A DNA stretch of 64,000 nucleotides from Pomphorhynchus laevis. Taxonomy: Eukaryota; Acanthocephala; Palaeacanthocephala; Echinorhynchida; Pomphorhynchidae. Positions 45,101 through 53,000 of this stretch are shown here, piece after piece. Numbering within the stretch: the stretch's first letter is position 1; every line of letters starts with the position of its first letter. The DNA lies in the NCBI GenBank assembly GCA_012934845.2, contig WNNJ02002094.1:178093-242092 (forward strand). Direction: 5' to 3'. Under the pieces are notes generated by a model that searched no databases, was not told the origin of the DNA, and worked only from the letters and a program-made list of their open reading frames with translations. Both the position numbers and the translations under genes were made by a program.

Positions 45101-46706
45101 CTCCTTGGAGCCCTGTGGTATGTCCTGAACTTACGGTAAGAGACCAGATGGGGCCACCTTAGTACTATGGGACTGTGGACGTCTACTAGTATGGGACCAT
45201 ACTTGCGTGAACACCCTAGCTCCGTCTCACGTAGATTGTTCTGCAGCAGGTGCTAAAGCTCTGGCCACGGAAGCCGAACGCAGGAAACGGATCAAATATA
45301 CATGTTTGAATCCTTCATATTGCTGCTTTGTCCCAGTAGCTGTCGAGTCAATTGGCGCCTTAGGATGTGAAGCCACCGCCCTGTTTGAACTAATTGGGAA
45401 GCGACTGAGGCTAGCTACAAACGACGCCCAGGCAAAATCCCATTTCCTACAGCGCATAAGTGCTGCAATTCAGCGGGGGAATTCAGCATGCGTTAGGGAG
45501 TCTTATGCAATAGTGATTCCGAAGCCCAATGATCCCCTACTTTTTATTAAACGTTATCTAAGTAATAATATGGGGCCTATTTGCAGGCAACCCGTTAAAT
45601 TGTATATCATAATAAACTTTTTTCATTTATTATAAGATAAATTGTTACTTATTTTAATTCAATGTAGGAACGTTAGATTCCTACATATGTGATTCTATCT
45701 TAAATATGTGACTCATTTGTAGCGTGAACATATTGAGTATCACTGGCAACTTTGTCGACAAGGTAAGCTCTATTTCCAAATAATGGGACAGAAACGCTTC
45801 GCATTTTTTATTTATTTTTTTGAATTGTTTCCGAATTTCACTGCCTAAAGTCTCCGTCAAATGAATATTCTTCTTTTCTGCAAGCATGCAATAACAAAAG
45901 AAAATCTTTCATTAAAAGAAAAATATATCTCTTTTATGTGTAGACTAGTGATCAACAATATTCTGTTATCAAGAATAATGAAGCGTGCTAAGAAATTTAA
46001 TTAAAAAAATTGAATTATTTTTTTAACTTAAAAAATATACTATCTAAAACGTCATTTCAAGATTGAACATCCTGAGTATTTGTTCCTTAAATTTGAGTTT
46101 TGACTTATAGCTGGCAGATTAATTTGACAAATAAGTGAAATGCGATATATTTATATATGTAAATACGATTCCGAATTCACTGTTTTACTGTTTGGATCAG
46201 TATAGAGTTCTATTCTATGTTATTGAGTTCATCTCAATATGTTTTCTTAATTCTTAAATAATAAAGTTTTCCAATTAAGATTTACAAATAAAAGTTCAGG
46301 CTTCTACTTTTTAAATATTTTAGCTATCCATCAATTATAAATCAGCGTACACAGCAATTTATTTTGAATTACATAACGCTGGAAGAAACCTTACAACGTA
46401 AGCAAATGTAAATTATAAAAATACAAGATGAATTTATTTTTAGATGACATTGAGAAACAACTGCCTAGTCCAACAGAATTGTGTGCGATTATTCAAAACA
46501 GTTTCTCTAATACATCTTGGCCGTTAGGTGCATTTGCATCACAATTTTATACAACTTTATCTTAATTACTTTTACTAGACATTTCGGTTAAAAGTTACGC
46601 TCAATCGGATCTAAATGCGGCTGCTATCGTTCTCACACGGATGTATTTGTTTGATATCGTTGCCACTCATTGCGAATCAATCGACCCAAGAACTTTACTT
46701 CAGTAA
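27103..46706 (+). CDS. ABHD16A: ABHD16 phosphatidylserine lipase, 16 coding exons, complete
   Basis: ABHD16 enzymes are ER-membrane serine hydrolases that make lysophosphatidylserine. Exons: 27103-27174, 27236-27289, 27343-27493, 27545-27627, 28657-28721, 28863-28930, 29014-29144, 31795-31911, 34374-34535, 34585-34645, 36992-37055, 37108-37164, 41514-41573, 46324-46397, 46444-46527, 46579-46706. All have gt/ag borders, phases agree, and they total 1431 nt or 476 residues (human ABHD16A 558). Evidence: GPKLY near the start; hydrophobic segments at about 49-62 and 79-91; LLANYDFQMSGLP; LIISEGNGAFYENG; nucleophile elbow GWSIGGF with Ser283; ILDATFDNVVPLA; YNGEIKIIRRMEDEI with acid Asp356; VINYNRGNYLLLDLL; ATHC with His465. 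The ATG directly follows an acceptor, so a 5'-UTR exon must lie upstream. Introns 7, 8, 10, 12 and 13 hold nearly all the length as inserted elements. ABHD16A versus 16B cannot be resolved. Confidence 0.93.
29326..30472 (-). mobile_element. Merlin (IS1016-like) DNA transposon in ABHD16 intron 7
   Basis: Terminal inverted repeats GGTTATTTATGGTTTCATGCC (left) and GGTTCTTTAAGGTTTCATGCC (right, complement) bound 1147 bp. They are flanked by 8-bp duplications AAATGGTG (29318-29325) and AAAGGGTG (30473-30480), one mismatch. Merlin elements have 8-bp target duplications. The minus strand encodes an IS1595-type DDE transposase: 30344-29769 (zinc-binding CSCG, KVVEIYESLLFRRKYNIGR, CIRVPVPDRS), then in other frames TFIAPGTLIISDKWRSYA and HTQNIENLWLHVKKKLKSQYG. 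The first catalytic Asp of the EIDES-type motif is Tyr here, and there are at least two frameshifts, so this copy is dead. Confidence 0.88.
30481..31794. other. rest of ABHD16 intron 7, AT-rich
   Basis: Nothing coding. A perfect 12-bp hairpin (TCATCAAGATAG, 9-base loop) lies at 30725-30757. 31000-31390 consists almost wholly of A/T in self-complementary strings. Confidence 0.5.
32155..32560 (-). repeat. two units of the CTGANGA repeat family with internal palindrome
   Basis: On the minus strand both units carry TCGAGTGATC(G/A)TCA, CCGAAA and CAGTAGCTGA(T/C)GA, as at 1738-2110. Between them, at 32348-32387, is a perfect palindrome with 19-bp arms (CCAACTTCTTTCATTCAAT) and a 2-base centre. Confidence 0.65.
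32590..32690 (+). mobile_element. LINE 3'-end fragment
   Basis: TTTGTAAGCGTGCATTTGCC followed by ACTATAAATAAATAAGG matches the 3' tail shared by LINEs B and C (GTAAGC...GCATTTGCCAC). The hairpin is shortened here. No coding sequence remains. Confidence 0.5.
32891..32926. repeat. perfect 15-bp hairpin
   Basis: CTTGCATACTCTGTG, 6-base loop, then its exact complement, inside ABHD16 intron 8. Confidence 0.85.
32942..33311. repeat. direct repeats of about 35 bp enclosing a small open frame
   Basis: ACCACAAAGTATGCATGCAT plus AGCGAATATACGAATTT occurs at about 32942 and again at about 33277, differing in only a few bases. Between them a 43-codon frame (32991-33122, stop included) contains KFESGYKLPYRDSYYVSENI and ends FFELQ. 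It has no Met near the start and is not recognised. It could be the last exon of a captured or nested gene. Confidence 0.5.
33308..33500 (+). mobile_element. LINE restriction-like-endonuclease C-terminal fragment
   Basis: PVAVEAFGAYGPSTKAFIAR and ASSFLIQ-stop-LSVAVQEGNA plus ACVVEAM match the C-terminal tail of the family at 44650-45640 (PVAVESIGALGCEA, SHFLQRISAAIQRGNSACV). One in-frame stop is present. It is a short orphan 3' piece in ABHD16 intron 8. Confidence 0.65.
34184..34236. repeat. hairpin with arms of about 23 bp
   Basis: AATCGTTCGCTTCTATTAAT and its near-exact complement (one extra A) are separated by a few T residues. The outer end continues into a direct repeat CGATTCCAAGTGTCA (about 34231 and 34258). 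Confidence 0.75.
34680..35420 (+). repeat. PLE-derived repeat (R3'), inverted copy of 14035-14770, in ABHD16 intron 10
   Basis: Begins near TTTTCCTATATAATATGATC and ends near ATTTATTGTCAATTCATAAA. It is nearly identical to the complement of the left copy, including the structured core (CCCTGCTGCTATGTTGGG ... CTAGCAGTTCCTCCTGATGA). Confidence 0.85.
35430..35800 (+). repeat. PLE terminal-repeat copy (R7)
   Basis: TATGGATAATAAATAATGTA (the PLE 3' end) leads into TCTGCTGCTATGTTGTGTCG, GGGGCCGAAACCTGATAACA, TAGCAGTTCCTCCTGATGAC, and then the AATTGACTTTTATTTTAAAT tail. Confidence 0.7.
35876..36069 (+). other. unidentified open frame in ABHD16 intron 10
   Basis: A GC-richer stretch starting after TTTCAG encodes EGFRLKRPLTGTLHFPAALH, NLIAARGNWELFDHLLPP and SKLSARQHLNI before a TGA at 36068. 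It is not part of ABHD16: the true exon for that position is at 36992. It has a repeat-free, protein-like composition and I do not recognise it. It may be an exonised remnant or a captured gene fragment. Confidence 0.3.
36270..36690 (+). repeat. PLE terminal-repeat copies (R8), second half duplicated
   Basis: AATAGGAGTCGAAATCTGAT plus AACATAGCAGTTCTTCATGA is followed, about 110 bp later, by a second copy of the same half (AGTCGAAATCTGATAACATG) with identical downstream sequence (CAAATTATTCAAATATATCG). Confidence 0.7.
37800..37890 (-). mobile_element. PLE RT fragment
   Basis: The complement of CCATTGGGACCTTTTATTTG TCTAAATTTGGATGTTCCGA corresponds to the FRQVKGVPMG coding region of the PLE copies at about 16090 and 40640. 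Only about 90 bp. Confidence 0.55.
37890..40525 (-). mobile_element. LINE D', APE-type non-LTR retrotransposon in ABHD16 intron 12
   Basis: Minus strand, 5' to 3': endonuclease tail DFNDRIGRRINAALRRARND and SLLDILLL (about 39790-39660), TTSHDLICCRLEE, the linker AELKVLAKMLHL type region (39650-39291), then RT from IPPSFHGFVIGRSVHSAIGE with ITGVPQGSPLSSILYL and VYSDN in place of YADD (38747-38205). The RT lacks the LDFSAAFDRI block that sister copy LINE D (60190-61910) keeps, so it carries an internal deletion. Clade is uncertain within the APE-type LINEs. Coding is frame-broken throughout. Confidence 0.75.
40526..41370 (-). mobile_element. Penelope-like element, RT domain
   Basis: A 261-codon frame (41294-40509) carries the first RT motifs missing from the copy at 15.5 kb: PILYWNPKLHKNPIKPGFIC, INTYDFSTLYTNIDLVDIKE (catalytic DFSTLYTNI), KYMDKIELIESLNILINQNY and FRQVKGVPMGGNSSPIIADL. 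DFSTLYTNI and the P-K-x-HK-P motif are standard PLE/telomerase-like RT blocks. Both ends are cut; the 3' end abuts LINE D'. A short second piece of the same region lies at 41290-41370. Confidence 0.8.
41660..42080 (+). repeat. A/T palindromic block and PLE terminal-repeat copy (R9)
   Basis: 41660-41790 is almost pure TTAATTAA-type sequence. 41890-42050 holds a clear copy of the structured core: GCCCC (41940-41944) can pair with GGGGC (41970-41974), and CTGCTATGTT (41947-41956) with AACATAGCAG (41986-41995), an interlocked pseudoknot arrangement. Confidence 0.75.
42650..43335 (+). repeat. PLE 3' end, terminal-repeat copy (R10) and inverted copy of R2
   Basis: 42655 starts with TTATGGATGGATAAACAATA, the PLE 3' end, then the repeat up to GCCCTGCTGCTATATTGG, where it is cut. 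42935-43015 is a minus-strand PLE RT scrap (similar to 40940-41020). 43005-43335 is the reverse complement of 13455-13790. Confidence 0.65.
43336..43700 (+). repeat. PLE terminal-repeat fragment (R11) and A/T block
   Basis: Starts TCAGGCGAAATATCTAATCA, lacks the central stems, resumes at TAACAGTTCTTATTGATGAC and continues into AT-rich tail sequence ending TACGTAGATTCAGTTAGCTG. Confidence 0.55.
43985..44405. mobile_element. MITE-like element with long terminal and internal inverted repeats
   Basis: Ends match over about 55 bp: AAATAATTATTGGAGCTGGA and complement AAATAATTATTGAAGCTGGA, both leading to TTTGATATTTCGCTAA. Inside are CTAACTTCTGTTAGCATCTT-type hairpins and, at 44161-44255, a perfect palindrome of two 43-bp arms around a 9-base loop. 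No coding capacity. A related, more decayed element lies at 59240-59420. Confidence 0.75.
44161..44255. repeat. perfect 43-bp-arm palindrome
   Basis: GGATTCCGTAGAAATGTAAA ... TGTACAT (44161-44203), loop CATCTTCAC, then the exact complement (44213-44255). The match extends imperfectly outward through TTTATAAATAA. Confidence 0.92.
44650..45640 (+). mobile_element. LINE 3' part: CCHC knuckle and restriction-like endonuclease
   Basis: One frame (44703-45635) is interrupted by a single TGA at 45126-45128. It gives PIQKLIFKQLLDSAPNITER, ISIGLRLGLPLC, the knuckle CKCGAIVDRLGRHGLDC, then KRPDGATLVLWDCGRLLVWD (endonuclease core R-P-D-G..D), HTCVNTLAPSH, VAVESIGALG and FLQRISAAIQRGNSACV. The TGA sits between GMS and TYGKRPDG, where relatives usually carry Arg or Ser, so a CGA to TGA change is likely. 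Only the C-terminal half is present; the RT is missing. It lies in ABHD16 intron 13 and is better preserved than the copy at 1-1100. Confidence 0.7.
45641..46323. other. rest of ABHD16 intron 13
   Basis: A 68-codon minus-strand frame (45887-45681) has a coding-like look (HLTETLGSEIRKQFKKINKK) but no recognisable family. The rest is AT-rich without features. Confidence 0.35.
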
Positions 46707-47460
46707 ATTAAAGATGTTTTCGATCTAATTTTAATAAAATCTACCACGTTTTGATTAAATTTTATATTGCATTTAATTTTAATAATTTAATATAATAATT
46801 TAAAATAATAAAATACTAGTAATAAAACAAAAAAGTAATTAATTCCAACAATCAATCAATCTCTTTTTAAAGCAATTTTTATAATTTATCATTACCAAAG
46901 TTGATCAAAGTTTTCAGCTTACGAGTTTTTTGCCATTGGAACTGAAGCAATTTATCGGAAATGCTTTTTTTCAAAAGTCACGCAGGCAGCCGAAACGCCA
47001 TCGAGATGGCTCATACCACTGATGAGTGCGCAAAATCAATTGATCCGCTTTGACTCCTGGATTGTTTTAATTTTTCAGATTTATTATACAATGTATTGAG
47101 ATTAAAAGACATAATTAAGATAACACTAAGATACATTGTTGTATATACTTGTAATTTTTATAATTTATCATTACCAAAGCTGATTAAATGTATTTTAAAT
47201 TTTTCAAACAAATAATTCTTACGTTTATATTTTAATAACATTGAAAACAACTTTGCATTAGACTTTAAGCAAGTAATAATATAAAATGATCGATTATGTG
47301 ATGATTCATTTAATAGTTTAATCAATTATGTTTAGATCAGCATCTTTAAATTGCAAAGTAATCTTTAAGATTTAAAGATCGCTAAATATAGACAATACTT
47401 TAAGTACTAAAAATGAAAGTTTAAATTTATTCTAATCGAACAAAATAATTATACAAATCA
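46707..47460. other. region after ABHD16 with one PLE-related repeat unit
   Basis: 46905-47035 is, on the minus strand, another unit of the family at 24400-25370 (CACTCATCAGTGGTATGAGC, GGCGTTTCGGCTGCCTGCGT). ATTTTTATAATTTATCATTA occurs twice (about 46875 and 47153), suggesting a duplication around it. The rest is AT-rich. Confidence 0.5.
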
Positions 47461-48000
47461 AATCAGCTAACTGAGTCTACGTATTTAATATAATTATAAA
47501 ATAAACAAAACATAATAATGCTAAATCAAAATTTAATAATTAAATAATAAAATTAATAATTGTTTTTAGATTTTTATCATTTATATCAAGTTAAAATAAA
47601 AAATCGAAATTTAAAATAAAAGTCATTTTTATGAATTGACTAATAAATAACAGACGTTGTATCAGAATAAGAATTAGAGGTCATCAAGAGGAACTGCTAT
47701 GCTATCAGGTTTCGGCCACTAGCTCCTCTACCCAACATAGCAGTGGGGCCAAATACGTGCTAATGATGTATTTCCTCTGATCAAACTATCTAGTATCTTA
47801 TTACAATACAAAGTGTATTATTTATTAAATAATTATTAAATAATTATTAATTTATTAATTAATAATTAATTTTAATAATTAATTATTAATTTATTAATTA
47901 ATAATTAATTTTAATAATTAATTATTAATTTATTAATTATTAATTAATTTTAATAATTAATTATTAATTTATTAATTATTAATTAATTATTGTAATTATT
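47460..48000 (-). repeat. PLE terminal-repeat copy (R12) and 39-bp A/T tandem repeat
   Basis: 47460-47830 closely matches 15145-15500, including GAACTGCTATGCTATCAGG, CAACATAGCAGTGGGGCC and AAATACGTGCTAATGATG. 47836-47995 holds about four units of an A/T-only tandem repeat with period near 39. Confidence 0.75.
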
Positions 48001-49190
48001 GGCATGTTAACTTATTTGAACTTGTGATTATAAACAGCAAAATTAAACATGATACTGAACATTATAGATTATTACTTTAACCAAATTTATTTTGAATTTT
48101 ATTTTTGAACTAATAGTTACTAAATCAAAAAATCAAAAAATCAAAATTTAAAAATTAAACAATAAAATTAATAATTGTTTTTAGATTTTCTATAATTTAA
48201 ATCAAGTTAAAATAAAAAATTGAAATTTAAAATAAAAGTCATTTCTATTAAGAAAATATTTGAGAAAAATAAAAGTTGCAGAGCGATCTAATATTTGATA
48301 ATGTATCGTGTCTTATATGTCAGCACTTAATCTTAATTTCTTTGAGCAAACATATTTTGAAGGATACATTTTACTGCTTTGAATTAAAATGTATCTAAAC
48401 AATATAAATAAATATTAAATATTGATATTTATAAATATATATAAATATCAATTCTTATCGAATTGATATTTATCAATTTATCATTATGAAGCGGACGAAT
48501 TTGAACTAACTCAATTTAGAATAATTTTTGTTAGTCTAAAGACCCCATTTAATCGTTATGCACTTTTGGCAACTATTTCGTTACTTTGAAGGAATTTAAA
48601 CTGGATTTCAGTTTTTTAAAACATTTTCAAAAATAAGCAGACATTATATGAAATCATAGGGATAAATAAAGTAAACCCTAAGAACGCTTTACGATCTAGA
48701 TTTTCATTATTTTACTTATTCAAAAGTTAGTAAAATTTAGGAAAAATAAAAGTTACAGATGAACCTGTATATGTGAACCTGTATCAATATTGATAAACCA
48801 TTTCTAGGAAGTTGCTAAATCGGATCGTTATTTCACTTATATAATTCATTCGTTCATTTCATATTATTCATTCCTAAGAGCACATGATATGCTGTTTATG
48901 ATTATATCATGTGGATATATTTCACAGTATAGCACTCTCTAGGCATTAGTCTGAATTTTTAACAACTTTGCTCTCTCGGTGACTAATATGCTCCAGTTCG
49001 TCCTGTCCTCTTGAACAATTCGGTGTCCATTATAACAGAAGGACGATCGACGCAAAAGAAATTGATACTACATTTTATTTTAGGTGATTATACTTCTTTA
49101 AATTATCTAATGTTCAAATTTCTATTATATCGGTATAAATATCGCTTTGAGTTCATCAGTTAGGTATCGTTTACAGACGAATTATAACTA
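48000..49190. other. AT-rich DNA, possibly LINE C 5' flank
   Basis: 48110-48250 repeats the outer part of the PLE repeat unit. AGGAAAAATAAAAGTTACAG (48738) and GAGAAAAATAAAAGTTGCAG (48262) are related. No gene is seen. Part of 48900-49190 could be LINE C leader but this cannot be shown. Confidence 0.4.
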
Positions 49191-49199
49191 TCAAACTAC

Positions 49200-52100
49200 G
49201 ACTTTCCACACAATTTTTGTCCTTTGTCGCACAAAAATTAGACTTTCATCGACTCCCTGCACTTCATACTAACGCCCCTCCGTGGGTTAAGGTAAAAACT
49301 AGCGTCAGCCATGTGGAATCATCTTTAAAATCTTCGTTTAAGCTTAAGAATTCATCTCTCTTTCATACGGTGTACTTGTGCCCTGATTTGTCGAAACTTG
49401 AACAAGAGGAACTTAAGAGACTACGGAAAGAATTATCCGAACGAAAAAAGTCAGACCCAAGTAAGCGATATTTTATTAGAGGACATAAGATAGTGGTTTC
49501 ATCAAGTAGGGAAGCCCACGCAGTAAATGTGAGCTTACCAGTACTCGGCGAAGTTTCGTCTACAGGCAACAACAATCTTTCTAACCCAGCCAATATATGA
49601 CCAACGATTGAAAATGATTTAAAGGTAAATCCTTCAGCAAAACTTCAAGTAAATCATCCGGGGTATCCTCTAATTGATTCTACTCCACTGCTCTAAATCT
49701 TCCTGGAAAGTAGCCGTTTTAAATATCTGCTCTCTTAGTAACAAGGTTGATTCAGTATATGATCTTTTCCTTCATAAATCTTTGGATGTTTTGTGTTTAA
49801 CCGAATCTTGGCACGTTGATCAGAATGATTACTCTCTTAAACGCCTCCGCTCTTTAAATCTCTCTGTGATCGATAAGGCTCGTCAACGACCTATTAGTTC
49901 AAATCGATCAATTAACCACGGTGGTCTTATAGCTTTCTCTCACCATTGGTCTCCATTGCAATCATTACCGTTGCCATTTGTTCCTCTCACTTTCGAACTA
50001 CTTGGGTTCCGTGTAAAAGCCGGCTCGTTGTTTCTCAATATCTATTTATTCTATCGACCTGGATCATGTCATCCGTCTGACTCTTTTTTCTGTGAACTGT
50101 CAAACTTACTTTCTTTTATCTTCCTCTCCGGTTTACCTTGCGTTGTACTAGGTGATATAAATGTTCGCTTAGACCGTCCTCGTGATTCCAATACCCTAAA
50201 GACGATTTCTACATTTAACGATCATGATTTTCAAATCATGTCTCCTCATTATTCTTCTGCTACCCATATTCTTGGCGGTACCCTCGATATTGTTGCCCTA
50301 CCTACGCGTCTTGCCTTGTCTTCTTCATTGTGCATATCTGATCCTGCTCTATCCGACCACTTCCTTGTTACATGTTCTCTCCCTTTGTTAAAAATCAATG
50401 TTCCTGCGAAAATTATCTCGTGTCGTTCTTGGAAATTCCTCGACTTTTCCCTTCTTCGCTCTCATATTAACCGCTCTCCGTTAATGTATCCTTCTTCTAT
50501 CTACCAATCCCCTAATTACTTATGTACCCTCTTTGACAATGTATTTTGCTCTATCCTCGATGAAATTCTTCCTCTTAAAACTTTTGTTCAATCACGGCAA
50601 AATCTTGCAACATGGTTCGACTCTGAGTGTGTGACTTCAAATCGCCTCCTGCGTCGTTCTTTCAGAACTTATCATCGTTATCTCAGACTATCTTCAGAAC
50701 TTGATTCATCCTTTTATCGTAACCAATTCTTTGCTCTTCGTCGTTCGCATAGGCAACTTCTGCGTTCTAAGGCACATAGTTTTTGGTGAAGCAAACTGGC
50801 TTCCGCTAAAGACTCTCGAACTAAATGGAAAACTCTTAATTCTCTACTTTCTCGTTCCTCTGTCACCTTCACTCTTGATCCTTCTCAATTCTCCGATTAC
50901 CTAATTTCAAAATCTGTTTCTCTAATCGATTCGATCATCGTCTTTTCACAAATTTATTGTATCTCGTCTGTTCGTATCCCTGAGCTCTTTTATCTACTTG
51001 CGGTATCTGAAGATGAGGTATCTTGCCTTCTTATTTCGTTAACTTGTAAGTCCTCTCCTGCCGATCCCATCCCTACTCGAATTCTCAAATTGTTGTCAAC
51101 AGACTTCACACCTTTCCTTACCAACCTCTTTAACTCGTCAACAGTGAATGGAATATTTCCTGTTCTTTGGAAAACGTCCATTGTTCGTCCCCTACTTAAA
51201 AAGCCCTCTCTTGACCCCTCTCTTCCTTCATCTTATCGCCCAATATCAATTCTACCAACCTTATCTAAAATTCTTGAACACCTTGTCTTAGATCAGATAA
51301 ACAAGTATCTCTCTTCATCGCAGCTCTACCCTTCTTTTCAATCTGCTTTCCGCTCCAATCATTCCACCGAACTAGCATGTCATAAAGTATTTTCTGATCT
51401 GCTCTCCGCTCGTGACAAAGGACTGTGTAGTGTGGTAATATCGCTCGATCTTTCATCTGCATTCGACATTGTCGATCACGAAATTCTTCTTTTTCGTCTC
51501 CGCTATCACTATGGTTTCTCGTCGTCCACCTTGGCTTGGTTCTCTTCGTATCTCTCAGATCGAGGTTCTGTACTTGGCCCTATTCTATTTACGCTTCTTC
51601 TTGGAGATTTATCTTGTATAACTAGTAAATTCTGCTTCAGGGTAATGCAGTACGCTGATGATATACTTCTTTATTCTCATTCGTATCCTCATTCCCTAAG
51701 CCAACTTTTCGTATCCGCATCTAATTGTCTTCGTGCTCTATCAGAACATCTAATTTCTTTGAGCATGTCCCTAAATCCTACCAAATCTAAAGTGTTATGG
51801 ATTTTTCCCTCCACTGTTTCTGTTATTCCTCCATCTCTGTATCTTCAGACCACAATTATTCCTGCTGTAGATAAACTAGTATTTCTAGGTATTCACTTCG
51901 ACAATAACCTGCATCTCGATCCCTTCATTCGTGATAAAACTAGGTCTTCAAATATTCTTCTCCGTGATATTCGTCTCGTCAGAAATTCTCTAGATTTTAG
52001 TTCTTGTAAATCTCTTATCTCCTCCCTTCTTTTCCCACGTATTGATTACTGTCTTAGCCTTCTCGTCTTCTCTTCAAAGTCATCCCTTAAACCTCTTCAA

Positions 52101-52560
52101 CGCCTCATTAACACTGCGGTGCGCATCCTTTTTCGACTTCGTAAATTCGATCATATATCTTCCTATTTATCAAAACTTGGATGGCTAAGTATTGAACATC
52201 GCGTTCGTTTTCGTCTGCTTTGCCTGACTTATCGCCTTCTCCATTGTAATTCTCCTTCTTATCTTTATCTGCCAACTCTAAGTGAATCTCGATATCTTTC
52301 TACTCACCTACGTTCCTGTGATTCTCTTCTGCTACACGTACCTATTCACTCAACCAACTTCGGCCGTCGATCCCTACATATCGCTGCTCCTCTCCTTTGG
52401 AATTCCTTACCTAATCATCTGCGATCATCATCCTCACTCCGATTTTTCAAAAAGCAGCTAAAATCGTTGCTACTAAACGATTAACGTTTTTTTTATCTGT
52501 TTCGCTGTTGTGGGATTGTAAGCACACAGTCTGTGTGCATTTGCCACATTAAAAAAAAAC
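49200..52560 (+). mobile_element. LINE C, CR1/L2-like, best-preserved copy
   Basis: 49217-49600 is the C-terminal part of ORF1 (LCPDLSKLEQEELKRLRKEL, the conserved coiled end). ORF2 follows from about 49674: APE endonuclease with NICSLSNKVDSV, LCLTESWH, VLGDINVRLD and LSDHFLVTCSLP. One TGA at 50787-50789 follows SKAHSFW, after which the frame continues: SYRPISILPTLSKILEHLVL, SAFRSNHSTELACHKVFSDL, LDLSSAFDIVDHEILLFRL, SVLGPILFTLLLGDL, MQYADDILLYSHS and the C-terminal RIDYCLSLL region to 52484. The RT lacks about 25-30 residues between YLSDR and GSVLGP, including VPQ, so it is probably inactive. A 3' hairpin (52522-52538) and an A9 run end the element. Confidence 0.88.
52522..52538 (+). repeat. 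LINE C 3' hairpin
   Basis: GCACACA-GTC-TGTGTGC, preceded by GTAA and followed by ATTTGCCAC and a poly-A run. Confidence 0.8.
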
Positions 52561-53000
52561 CTTTCAACTTTCAATAAATGCATCTCTATTTCCATCATTA
52601 CATATTAACCGATAGTTTAAAAATGCAGATACTAAGTTATTTAAATATTCATATAAGCCATATGTTTAGTCAAATCTGTTAGACAATGAGCTATTTGCAT
52701 TCGTAAAACGTGTTTTAACTCCACATTTTGAATGTGTGTATTGAGCAAGTGTGTATCACTTGCCCAATTGAGAATACTGAAATACTGAAATTTGGTAAAA
52801 TAATTTTACTGAAATAAAGTAAAATTACTATCAAGTTATATGAATATTTTTTAATATTCTTAGTATGAATTCAGATGTTATTTTTATTTATGAAAATTAA
52901 GCTACAATGAAATTGTGAAATCATAAAATCTATACATACAATTTAAAACAAAGAAGTTAATGATGATCATCTATGGCAGATATTAAACAGGGTTAATCAA
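52561..53000. other. AT-rich spacer
   Basis: 52690-52770 is an inverted match of 42110-42190 (AAATAGCTCATTGTC / GACAATGAGCTATTTG and ACACATTCGAAATG / CATTTTGAATGTGTG), an unassigned repeat. Nothing coding. Confidence 0.45.

Noticed and set aside
45723-45762. A 40-nt exon-like segment with good acceptor and donor in ABHD16 intron 13.
   Set aside because: Including it would break the phase between exons 13 and 14, which join perfectly without it.
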